Part shown: in pieces, positions 34,445 through 42,147 of the stretch
Layout of the letters: the number at the start of each line of letters is the position of its first letter
Numbering within the stretch: the stretch's first letter is position 1
Assembly: GCA_964578535.1 (NCBI GenBank)
Contig: CAZODI010000007.1
Coordinates: forward strand, 1 to 64,000
Reading direction: 5' to 3'
Origin: PHBD01 sp964578535
GTDB lineage: Bacteria; Desulfobacterota; Syntrophia; Syntrophales; PHBD01
DNA length: 64,000 nt
Notes under the pieces: generated by a model
Told to the model about the DNA's origin: nothing
Seen by the model: only the letters and a program-made list of their open reading frames with translations
Databases searched by the model: none
Translations under genes and position numbers: made by a program

Positions 34445-35131
34445 AGTGACCCGGATCGTAACAGGAAAAAGTGGCTTTATGGAATCAAAATCGGAAGGCG
34501 GTTCCGACCCGGCCGAATCCGATATGGTTCCTGTCCGGATGCCCCCGGAGAGCCGTTCCCTCTTCCGGGGGGACGGAACTCAACGGCCTGCTTCTCTGGT
34601 CCGCATGGGATGAATATCATCCATGCCATGATCCGTTTTCATCCAATATGTTATCTTTCCGGTATGGCCGTCGTTTTTCCCCTCTCGGCCGCATCGCGGT
34701 CAACCATAACCATCCGCATGAATAGAAATCATCCAATGCCGGATCTTCAGGCGCCGGACCGCGCAGGGATGGAGCCCGAGTGGAGGAAATGCCGTATCCA
34801 CCCGAAATGGAAAGGCAACAAGCAGTGTCTTGCCGGTTGAATGGTTGGAGGCACAAACGTGGCATGAATCTGGCTCTCCGAATAGACTCATTTTGATATT
34901 GTGAATTCCTCAAAGCGGTTGATTCAGCAGCCGCCCGAAAGCGGTCGTACTTCAGGCATTCTCAGTTGATAGAGAAACCGGTTTTCCTCCCGTCGCTGCA
35001 TATCGGCATGGATTCCATCACTCTCCTTCTGCTGGGTTGAATCGAATTGTATAAGCCAAATCATTGTCTTTGCAGGGAACACGGGGCATCCGGCACGGCG
35101 CCGAAATCCCTGCGAAGGAGGTAATATCGCG
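34445..35131 (+). other. Intergenic region without a convincing gene
   Basis: 687 bases with lower GC than the neighbours. Open frames here have no recognisable protein and no good ribosome site. Only its end is structured: TTTGCAGGGA (35069-35078) pairs with TCCCTGCGAA (35107-35116), touching the ribosome site of the small ORF that follows. Confidence 0.6.
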
Positions 35132-35224
35132 ATGGATCCGGGCATGATGTCGAAACGCCCGCGTCCTTCCGGTGAATTCCCGAATCACAAGCAGAAGGTT
35201 CCCTTTGTCTTGCGGAGGAGGTGA
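35132..35224 (+). CDS. Small ORF (30 residues) upstream of the flavoprotein gene
   Basis: A 30-codon frame beginning MDPGMMSKRPRPSG and ending with three Arg codons has a strong ribosome site (AAGGAGGT, 9 bases before ATG). Its stop TGA at 35222 lies in the ribosome site of the next gene (start 35229), so translation could be coupled. A leader peptide or small basic protein is possible; there is no homology I recognise. Confidence 0.4.
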   Translation: MDPGMMSKRPRPSGEFPNHKQKVPFVLRRR

Positions 35225-35228
35225 GATC

Positions 35229-36203
35229 ATGTGGGAGACAAGGATCACCAGGCTGTTGAACATTCGTTATCCGATCCTGATGGGGGGCATGCATCGCCTG
35301 TCGACTGCCGAGATGGTCGGCGCACTGGCTGAAGCAGGCGGCCTGGGGTTCCTTCCGGCGGCGTCTTTTCCGTCGCCCGAGGAGCTGCGCAGGGAGATCC
35401 GGAAGGCCCGATCGATCACGGACAAACCGATCGGGGTGAACGTCTCGCTCATTCCGTCCGTCTATCCCGGTGAGGGGATGATGCAGGAGATGATCGACGT
35501 GGGGATCGAGGAGCGGGTCGCGGCATTCGAAACGGCCGGTGGCTCTCCCGCCCCGTTCGTCGACCGGATGAAGAAGGCGAAGATTCCCGTCCTGCACAAG
35601 GTCACACAGGTCAAATTTGCGCAGAAAGCGGCTGCCCTGGGTGTGGACGCCGTCATCGTCATCGGTTTTGAAGGCGGCGGCTACATCGGCTCGGCGGAGA
35701 TTGCATCGCTGATACTCACCGGAAACGCGTCGCGGGCCGTTTCCATTCCCGTCGTGGCCGCGGGAGGCTTTGTGGACGGCCGGGGCTTGATGGCCGCGCT
35801 GTCCCTGGGCGCGGAGGGAGTCCTCATGGGGACCCGTTTCATCGCGTCGACGGAAGCAGGACTGCGCCCCGGTTTTTCCGAGTGGATGATCCGGGCCGGC
35901 GAAGGAGACACCACGCTCCTGATGAAGTCGGTCAACAATCCCGTCCGATTCCTTCGCAACAAGGTAACGCAGGCGGTCGAAACGATGGAACGGGAGGGGC
36001 GATCCATCGGGGACATCCTGAGCGTCGTCGGTCCCGCGCAATCGGAGGACATCCGTCGTGAAGACGACACGGAGAACAGGCTCTTCCCCGTCGGGCAGGG
36101 GGTCAGCATGATCGGAGACGTGAAGCCGATCCGGGCGATCGTCGGGGACATCATCCGGGAGGCGGAGCAGTCCCTGTCGAGATTGAACGCAATGAGGAGA
36201 TAA
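35229..36203 (+). CDS. Nitronate monooxygenase / FabK-like FMN protein
   Basis: 324 residues, TIM-barrel FMN oxidoreductase of the 2-nitropropane dioxygenase family. N-terminal RLLNIRYPILMGGMHRLS and the phosphate-binding VVAAGGFVDGRGLMAALSLG and MGTRF blocks are clear. The family motif with catalytic His (GGH) reads GFEGGGYIGS, with Tyr in place of His, so nitronate oxidation is doubtful; in anaerobes such proteins may act as enoyl reductases or on acyl-CoAs. ATG 35229 has GGAGGAGG upstream. First large gene of an acyl-CoA cluster. Confidence 0.8.
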   Translation: MWETRITRLLNIRYPILMGGMHRLSTAEMVGALAEAGGLGFLPAASFPSPEELRREIRKARSITDKPIGVNVSLIPSVYPGEGMMQEMIDVGIEERVAAFETAGGSPAPFVDRMKKAKIPVLHKVTQVKFAQKAAALGVDAVIVIGFEGGGYIGSAEIASLILTGNASRAVSIPVVAAGGFVDGRGLMAALSLGAEGVLMGTRFIASTEAGLRPGFSEWMIRAGEGDTTLLMKSVNNPVRFLRNKVTQAVETMEREGRSIGDILSVVGPAQSEDIRREDDTENRLFPVGQGVSMIGDVKPIRAIVGDIIREAEQSLSRLNAMRR

Positions 36204-36264
36204 AGCGTCCCCACAGGTTATTTCATCATCCATATTCATCTGTTGCCAACGAGAACGAGAAAGG

Positions 36265-37827
36265 ATGTCCGATATGCTGATTGGCGACCTTCTGACAAGA
36301 GCGGCAAAATGGTATCCGGAAAAGGAAGGGATTGTATTCGAAGATAAACGATTTACGTATCGGGAGTTGAATGCCCGGGCGAACGCACTGGCCCATGCAT
36401 TCCTGGAGATGGGCGTCAGGAAGGGCGATCGCATCGCCGTGATCTGCCACAATTCCCATTATTATTTCGAGGCCGTCTTCGCCGCGGCCAAGATCGGTGC
36501 CGTCTCGACCAACCTCAACTGGCGCCTGTCTCCCCGGGAAATGGCCTTCCTGGTCGACGATTCGGATGCCCGGGTCATCCTCTTCTCCGGGCGGTTTGCA
36601 CACCTTTTCGAGCCGATGATGGCGCTGATGAACCGGAAGTTCACCCTGATCGGCGTGGAAGGGACGTTGAGGGACGACATGCTCGATTATGACGAGCTCA
36701 TTGCCCGTTACCCGGGCCACGAGCCCGAAGCGGACGTGCACGAGGACGATGTCATGCTGCAGATCTATACAAGCGGCACGACGGGCCGTTCCAAAGGGGT
36801 CATGCTGACTCATGCCAACCTCATGGCCAACTGCAGGAACACGGTCATCGAGCTGCAGTTGGATCGGAGCTGCAATCTCCTGGGAATTCTTCCCATGTTT
36901 CATATTGCCATCTCCACGGTTTTTACCGTGGTGATGATCGGAGCAAAGGTAACGTTTCTCCATGGATTTGACCTGACCGCCATCCTGGAGACGATCGTAA
37001 AGGAAAAGGTCACCGCACTCGGCTTCACGCCAATCATGTTCCTGTTCCTCCTGGAGCATCCGACCATCGACCGGTATGACCTGAGCTCCGTCAAGGACAT
37101 CATTTATGCGACCGCACCGATGTCCCCGGATCTCCTGGCGCGTTCCATGAAGAAATTTCAATGCAATTTCATTCAATTTTTCGGAATGACGGAGATGAGC
37201 CCCGTCATGACGATGCTGATTGCCGAGGATCACGTTCTCGAGGGGCCTGAGCATAAGATGCGATGGCTGGGTTCGGCGGGCCGGCCTGTGATGGACGTGG
37301 AGGTGAGGATTGTCGACGAAACGGGCAACGACTGCCCTCCCGGGGTCACGGGAGAGATCATCGGTCGCGGGCCCACCGTGATGAAAGGGTACCACAAGCT
37401 TCCCGCCGAGACGGCCCGGGCCATCCGGGATGGCTGGTATCACACGGGAGATATGGGGTATTTAGACGATTACGGATACCTGTTCATCGCCGACCGCAAG
37501 ACCGACATGATCATCTCCGGTGGGGAAAACATCTATCCCCGGGAGGTGGAGGAGGCGATCCAGAAGATGGAGGGGATCATGGACGTTGCCGTGATCGGGG
37601 TTCCCGACGATGCCTGGGGCGAGGCGGTGAAGGCCGTTGTCATCAGGATGCCCGGATGCGACGTGACGGAAGCCATGGTGATCGAGCACTGCAAGAATCA
37701 CATTGCCAGTTACAAGAAGCCGAAATCCGTCGATTTTGTGGATGCAATGCCGCGAAGCGCAATGGGGAAAATCCTCAAGCACGAGTTGCGGGCCAGGTAC
37801 TGGGAAGGCAGAACGAGAAAAGTGTGA
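36265..37827 (+). CDS. Acyl-CoA ligase (medium/long-chain type)
   Basis: 520 residues. ANL-family acyl-CoA synthetase. Adenylate loop IYTSGTTGRSKGVMLTH (about 168-184), A5-type QFFGMTEMSP, A7/A8 YHTGDMGYLDDYGYLFIADRK and A10 PRSAMGKILKHELR with the adenylation Lys. Cytosolic, activates a free acid with ATP. Followed 15 bases later by an acyl-CoA dehydrogenase, preceded by the FMN protein, so it probably starts a beta-oxidation branch. Substrate unknown. Confidence 0.9.
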   Translation: MSDMLIGDLLTRAAKWYPEKEGIVFEDKRFTYRELNARANALAHAFLEMGVRKGDRIAVICHNSHYYFEAVFAAAKIGAVSTNLNWRLSPREMAFLVDDSDARVILFSGRFAHLFEPMMALMNRKFTLIGVEGTLRDDMLDYDELIARYPGHEPEADVHEDDVMLQIYTSGTTGRSKGVMLTHANLMANCRNTVIELQLDRSCNLLGILPMFHIAISTVFTVVMIGAKVTFLHGFDLTAILETIVKEKVTALGFTPIMFLFLLEHPTIDRYDLSSVKDIIYATAPMSPDLLARSMKKFQCNFIQFFGMTEMSPVMTMLIAEDHVLEGPEHKMRWLGSAGRPVMDVEVRIVDETGNDCPPGVTGEIIGRGPTVMKGYHKLPAETARAIRDGWYHTGDMGYLDDYGYLFIADRKTDMIISGGENIYPREVEEAIQKMEGIMDVAVIGVPDDAWGEAVKAVVIRMPGCDVTEAMVIEHCKNHIASYKKPKSVDFVDAMPRSAMGKILKHELRARYWEGRTRKV

Positions 37828-37842
37828 AAAAGGAGCCAGGGC

Positions 37843-38991
37843 ATGAACTACAGTGTGTTTCATAAGGAGCATGAGCAATTCCGGCAGCAGGTCCGGCGCT
37901 TCCTGTCGGAAAGGGTTTCGCCGTACGTGGAGCAGTGGGGAGCGGAGCGTCGGATTCCGAAGGAGATCTGGCGGGAAATGGGCAGCCTGGGCTTTCTGGG
38001 GTTCTGTTATGACCCCGCCTACGGCGGCTCCGGGGCGGACGAGCTGTTTCGCGTCGTCCTGATCGAGGAAATGGCGCGGGCCAACGCGGGAGGATTCTGT
38101 CTCGCAATGACGGGCCACAATGACATGTCCACGACTTACATCAACCTTCTCGGCAATCATGAGCAGAAGCTGAAATGGCTGGCGCCCTGCGTTTCCGGCG
38201 AAAAGGTCTGCGCCATTGCTGTAACGGAGCCCGGCGCGGGTTCCGACGTCGCGGGAATGGCCACGCGAGCCGAGCGGGCCGGAGATCGCTACATCGTCAA
38301 CGGCCAGAAGACATTCATCACCAACGGGTATCACGGAGACATCCTCGTTACGGCGGTCAAGACGGATCTGAAGGCAAACCCGCCCCACAAGGGCATTTCC
38401 CTGATGGTCATCGAACGGGACACTCCGGGAGTCACCGCGCGGAAACTGGAGAAGATCGGGGCCCATGCATCGGACACGGCTGAAATCTTCTTCGACCAGG
38501 TGGAGGTGCCGGCGGAGAACCTTCTCGGGATGGAAGGCCAGGGATTCTACGCCATCATGATGAATTTCCAGCTCGAACGGCTCGCCATCGGAGTGCTCTG
38601 CGTGGAGACGGCTCAATATATATTGGAAAAGGTCCTGGATCACACCCGCCAGCGGATCGCCTTCGGAAGGCCGCTCGCCAAGCTCCAGGTGGTCCGTCAC
38701 AAGCTGGCGGACATGGCGACCGCGATCGAGCTGAACCGGGCGCTGGGGTATCAGTGCGCCATTCAGTACTCGAATGGCGCGGACGTCACAAAGGAGATCT
38801 CCATGTTCAAGGCCTCCTCATCGGAGATGGTCAACCGGGTGGCCTACGACGCCACCCAGCTGTACGGCGGATACGGATTCATGGCCGAATACGATGTGGC
38901 CCGTCTGTATGCCGATTTGCGGCCGGTCACCATTGCCGGCGGAGCGACGGAGGTCATGAAAGACATCATCGGCCGCCTCATGGGCCTGTAA
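37843..38991 (+). CDS. Acyl-CoA dehydrogenase
   Basis: 382 residues, normal length. FAD-binding motifs AVTEPGAGSDVAG and GQKTFITNG, C-terminal LYGGYGFMAEYDVARLYAD. The C-terminal catalytic-Glu motif is changed to AGGATEVMKD; a Glu in FQLERLAIG (about 245) is the likely base, as in the long-chain and isovaleryl types. GGAGCC-rich ribosome site before ATG 37843. In one run with the ligase (15 bases) and probably with the 3-hydroxyacyl-CoA dehydrogenase beyond a hairpin. Confidence 0.9.
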   Translation: MNYSVFHKEHEQFRQQVRRFLSERVSPYVEQWGAERRIPKEIWREMGSLGFLGFCYDPAYGGSGADELFRVVLIEEMARANAGGFCLAMTGHNDMSTTYINLLGNHEQKLKWLAPCVSGEKVCAIAVTEPGAGSDVAGMATRAERAGDRYIVNGQKTFITNGYHGDILVTAVKTDLKANPPHKGISLMVIERDTPGVTARKLEKIGAHASDTAEIFFDQVEVPAENLLGMEGQGFYAIMMNFQLERLAIGVLCVETAQYILEKVLDHTRQRIAFGRPLAKLQVVRHKLADMATAIELNRALGYQCAIQYSNGADVTKEISMFKASSSEMVNRVAYDATQLYGGYGFMAEYDVARLYADLRPVTIAGGATEVMKDIIGRLMGL

Positions 38992-39190
38992 GGCGAATTC
39001 GCACTGTTTCATCAAAGACAGGGGGCAAGAGCTTCTTCAACCATACAATCAGAGAGATGTCCGGAATTGTTTTCCATGTCGCTTTTCTCAGGTGGGCAAA
39101 GACCGGAAAATGTGCTATGAAGCCGCCGTTCCACGAGATCGAACGGAGCGGACGACCTTGAACGAACGGGGGACAAAAGACGTCAAACGA

Positions 39191-39219
39191 GGGGCAGAGG
39201 GATACTCTGCCCCTTTTTT
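39191..39219 (+). terminator. Strong terminator-like hairpin just before the 3-hydroxyacyl-CoA dehydrogenase gene
   Basis: Perfect 9-base stem GGGGCAGAG / CTCTGCCCC, 5-base loop, then TTTTTT. It ends only 20 bases before ATG 39240 and 7 bases before its ribosome site AAGGAG, so there is hardly room for a promoter in between. Confidence 0.8.
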
Positions 39220-39239
39220 CGTCAAAAAGGAGATGAGAC

Positions 39240-40190
39240 ATGGTCAAGGTGAGTGAAATGAAGCGGGCGGTCGTGGTCGGTGCGGGGACCATGGGGCATT
39301 CCATCGCGCAGGTCTTTGCACAGCACGGGATTGAAGTCGGACTGGCGGACACAAAAAGTGAGTACCTGGAGCGGGCCATGCAGCTGATCCGGGCCAACCT
39401 GGAGACGCTGGCCGACTACGGAACGGTGAAACAGGGGGACATCCCGGCCATCCTGGGGAGGATCATCCCGTCGACGGACCTGGCTTTCGCGGCGGAGGGC
39501 GCCGATTTTGCCATTGAGGCCGTCGTGGAGGTACCGGACGTCAAGAAGGCCGTTTTCCAGCAGCTCGAGCGGATCTGTCCGGAGGGGGCGATCCTCGCCA
39601 GCAATACCTCCTCTCTGGACGTTTTCTCCATCGTCGGCGATATCCACCGGCCCGAGCGGCTCCTCATCACCCACTGGTTCGCGCCGCCCCACATCATCCC
39701 GCTGGTGGAGGTCGTCCCCGGCCCGAAGACGGCGCCGGAGGCGATGGACTTCGCCGTGCGGCTCATGGAGCGCCTGGGGAAGAAGACCGTGGTGCTCAAG
39801 CAGTTCGTCCCCAGCTTCATCGTCAACCGGATCCAGCAGATGATCTTCTTTGGTGTCCTGGAGATCCTGAAGAACGACTGGGCCTCCCCGGAGGACATCG
39901 ACCTGGCGGTCAAGGCCAGCCTCGGCGTGCGGCTTCCTGTGGTCGGCGCCGTCCAGACCCTCGATTTTACGGGCCTGGACCTGGTGGACATCATGATCAA
40001 GAACGCCCTGGGCCAGTCTCCGGCCTTCATCGCCGATCCCGTGGCGAAGGGGCACCTGGGGGCGAAGACCTCGAAGGGGCTCTTCGACTACGGCGGACGC
40101 CCGGAGGAGGAGATCCTGAAGAAGAGGGACAAGCGCTACCTGGCGATGCTGGAGTCGATGGAGAAGCTGGGGGTGTTCGATCCCGTATAA
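39240..40190 (+). CDS. 3-hydroxyacyl-CoA dehydrogenase
   Basis: 316 residues. NAD-dependent oxidation of L-3-hydroxyacyl-CoA. N-terminal Rossmann motif VVVGAGTMGHSIAQVFAQHG, the SNTSSLDVF block, catalytic-region THWFAPPHIIPLVEVVPG and the C-terminal domain (VPSFIVNRIQQM, SKGLFDYGG). The His of the usual HFFNP motif is kept as HWF. ATG 39240 follows AAGGAG. No enoyl-CoA hydratase or thiolase is next to it, so the other beta-oxidation steps must be encoded elsewhere. Confidence 0.92.
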   Translation: MVKVSEMKRAVVVGAGTMGHSIAQVFAQHGIEVGLADTKSEYLERAMQLIRANLETLADYGTVKQGDIPAILGRIIPSTDLAFAAEGADFAIEAVVEVPDVKKAVFQQLERICPEGAILASNTSSLDVFSIVGDIHRPERLLITHWFAPPHIIPLVEVVPGPKTAPEAMDFAVRLMERLGKKTVVLKQFVPSFIVNRIQQMIFFGVLEILKNDWASPEDIDLAVKASLGVRLPVVGAVQTLDFTGLDLVDIMIKNALGQSPAFIADPVAKGHLGAKTSKGLFDYGGRPEEEILKKRDKRYLAMLESMEKLGVFDPV

Positions 40191-40222
40191 AAGCTGGAAT
40201 CTGTCCGGCCATGCAGACAGGA

Positions 40223-40252
40223 AGAGGGAGCGGGCTTGCGTCTGCTCCCTCT
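40223..40252. terminator. Putative bidirectional terminator
   Basis: Stem AGAGGGAGC / GCTCCCTCT around a 12-base loop, followed on the plus strand by TTGTACTT. Lies between the convergent dehydrogenase and acylphosphatase genes; the T run is weak. Confidence 0.55.
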
Positions 40253-40265
40253 TTGTACTTCCGGT

Positions 40266-40537
40266 TCAGTAGAGAATTCGAAAATCCTGGAATTCACCGG
40301 AATAGGGTTCTTCCCGGACTTCCGTTTTCGTCACCGTCGCCGCGGGGGGCCCTGCCGGCACCAGGCGGCGAGGGCCTCCACCGCCGGGGTTTCCCCTTCA
40401 AGGAGGGCCTCGACCCGGCCGTCCGGCAGGTTCCGGACCCATCCCGTCACACCCCGGGCACGGGCTGTCCGGACCGTCCAGGCCCGGAAGGCCACGCCCT
40501 GGACGATGCCCGTTACGAAAATGCGGATGCGCTTCAC
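40266..40537 (-). pseudogene. acyP: Acylphosphatase with an apparent single-base frameshift
   Basis: From ATG 40537 the frame reads RIRIFVTGIVQGVAFRAWT, with the catalytic Arg and phosphate loop of acylphosphatase, then GVTGWVRNLPDGRVEALLEG, but stops after 68 residues in QGPPRRR. Adding one base in the run of six G at 40344-40349 (C on the coding strand) opens the next frame, which reads AATVTKTEVREEPYSGEF and ends QDFRILY, a typical acylphosphatase C-terminus, with stop at 40266-40268. So the gene is either truly frameshifted or has a homopolymer sequencing error. Full length would be about 90 residues. Confidence 0.85.
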
Positions 40538-40822
40538 CGATCGCTCCCCTGCCTGAAAATCCCCTTCACCGTTGCGGGGGCGGGGATGAATCCGGCGCCC
40601 GTTCCGGCGGGATGAAGGCAGGGTTGCTTTATACCGCCCGCCGCTGCGGATTGCAACGGCCGCCCCCCCCCGCCCTGTATTTCCGCCCCTGTTCTTTCCG
40701 TACCGGCCGTGCTATTCTCACCACCGTACGGGGAAGTCCTTTCCCGCCTCCGTGTTCTTGCGATCAAACAGAGCTCACCGTTTCACCGGTCCCTTGGACC
40801 GAACGAAGAAAGGAGAATACCG

Positions 40823-41653
40823 ATGCAGGCACTCTTCACCCTCACCCCAGCGGAATCGAAGCGGCTGATCGGCAAAGGCGTGGCCTCCCTGCCGAGCATC
40901 CAGAATGCGAAAAACAAGGGCTACCTCCTCATCGGGCGGGGATCCACCAACGCCTACATTCTCGAGGAGCTTCTGGGGAAGCCGGTCCGCAAGGAGGGGT
41001 ACGTGGCCGGCCAGGTCATCCGCGGCGTCCTGTGCGTCCTGGGGGCGGAGGAGCGGACGAAGCCCGTGACGTTCCACAAGGGCAAGATCCTCCCCGTGGA
41101 GCCGGGATCGGTTCTCGACAAGCTGGGTCCCGGGGACATCATGATCAAGGGGGGCAATGCGCTGGATGCCAACGGGAACGTGGGCGTCATCATGGTCAAT
41201 CCGATGGGCGGGACGATGGGCCAGTTCTACATGGCCCTGAAGGCCCGGGGCCTGGAGATGATCTACGCGGTGGGCCTGGAGAAGATGATCCCCTCCGTGC
41301 CGATGGCGGCCCAGTACGGCGGGACCATGACGACGGACAAGGCGATCGGCCCACCCGTCGGCCTGGCCTGTGTTTCCGATGGCATCGTCTTCACCGAGAT
41401 CGACGCCATCGAAAACCTCTTCGGCATCGACGCCGTGCATTTCGCATCCGGAGGCTGGGGGGGAGCCGAGGGATGCGTCACTCTCGTGGTCGAGGGTCCC
41501 GATGCCAAGGTCAAACAGTGCCTGAAGTTCATCGAGCAGAAGATCAAGGGAGAGCCGCCTCTGCCCGCGGCCAAGAGCCCTTGCAAGACCTGCACGATCT
41601 CCTGCAGCTTCCAGAAGAAGGACGACAAAAAACTTCCCGCCTGGCTCCGCTGA
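40823..41653 (+). CDS. Conserved-looking protein of unknown function with Cys-rich tail
   Basis: 276 residues; I do not recognise the family. Glycine-rich blocks LLIGRGSTNAYILEELLGK (about 33), GPGDIMIKGGNALDANGNVG (about 103-122) and FASGGWGGAEGCV (about 213) suggest a ligand- or nucleotide-binding alpha/beta fold. The C-terminal tail has CKTCTISC, possibly a metal or iron-sulfur site. No signal peptide or membrane helix. ATG 40823 follows AAAGGAG. Stands alone and is closed by a terminator. Codon use matches neighbours. Confidence 0.7.
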   Translation: MQALFTLTPAESKRLIGKGVASLPSIQNAKNKGYLLIGRGSTNAYILEELLGKPVRKEGYVAGQVIRGVLCVLGAEERTKPVTFHKGKILPVEPGSVLDKLGPGDIMIKGGNALDANGNVGVIMVNPMGGTMGQFYMALKARGLEMIYAVGLEKMIPSVPMAAQYGGTMTTDKAIGPPVGLACVSDGIVFTEIDAIENLFGIDAVHFASGGWGGAEGCVTLVVEGPDAKVKQCLKFIEQKIKGEPPLPAAKSPCKTCTISCSFQKKDDKKLPAWLR

Positions 41654-41661
41654 TGCATGAA

Positions 41662-41699
41662 GGGGGGCGGATTTCCGATCCGTCCCCCTCTTTTCTTTC
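41662..41699 (+). terminator. Terminator after the unknown-function gene
   Basis: GGGGGCGGAT pairs with ATCCG-T-CCCCC (one bulge), followed by CTCTTTTCTTT. Confidence 0.7.
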
Positions 41700-41862
41700 A
41701 CTTCGCATCAGGGCGCGGGGGCTGTCACGGGGTTCCCGCCGTCGCGGACATTTTTTCCCGTGTTCCCTCGTCGACGGTTTGTCAGGCTGGAGGGATGGGA
41801 AAAAAGTCCTGATCGCTCCTCTGGGAATCCCCGGCCGCGCCCCCGCGAACGTCGGTCGGGAA

Positions 41863-42036
41863 GCGGGGGCTTCCCGGAGCGCGAATAGCGGCTTTTTCGG
41901 GGCACCCTGCCGTCGCAGCGCAGCGCCCGCAAAGTCATCTGTCTGAGCGCCCCTGGGCGCGAGTTATGACTTTGCAGCGGAGCGAGACGATGCAGGGTCG
42001 AAAAAACGCTTCTGAGCGCGAGGGAAGCGCTGCTCC
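41863..42036. repeat. Long imperfect inverted repeat (MITE/REP-like)
   Basis: Left arm 41863-41938 and right arm 41966-42036 are imperfect reverse complements about 70 bases long. Shared blocks, in order, are GCTTCCC, a GCGC-rich stretch, TTTTTCG, ACCCTGC and GCAAAGTCAT; the 27-base centre holds a small GCGCC/GGGCGC hairpin. No coding capacity. The shape fits a non-autonomous mobile or REP-type element; no flanking target duplication was identified with confidence. Confidence 0.65.
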
Positions 42037-42069
42037 TACTTGTCGGCCTCCCATCCGCGTCTGATTTTC

Positions 42070-42118
42070 TAAAAAATGAAAAAAAGCGGAGGGCGGATTT
42101 CAAATCCGGCCTCCGTTG
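42070..42118 (-). terminator. Bidirectional terminator after ligA
   Basis: Stem CGGAGG-g-CGGATT / AATCCG-g-CCTCCG (42087-42115). On the minus strand it is followed by TTTTTTT and a second T run, on the plus strand by TTGTTTTG. It closes the ligA unit. Confidence 0.8.
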
Positions 42119-42147
42119 TTTTGTTTCCTATAAAAGAAACTGACCTG

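Larger units (their letters stand above)
41654..42147. other. Intergenic region with terminators and a long inverted repeat
   Basis: 494 bases between two convergent genes. It contains the two terminators and the inverted repeat listed separately; I see no gene. Confidence 0.75.

Noticed and set aside
39117..39161. 14-codon ORF upstream of the terminator at 39191, as an attenuator leader peptide
   Set aside because: No ribosome site and no run of a single regulatory amino acid; kept only as a possibility.
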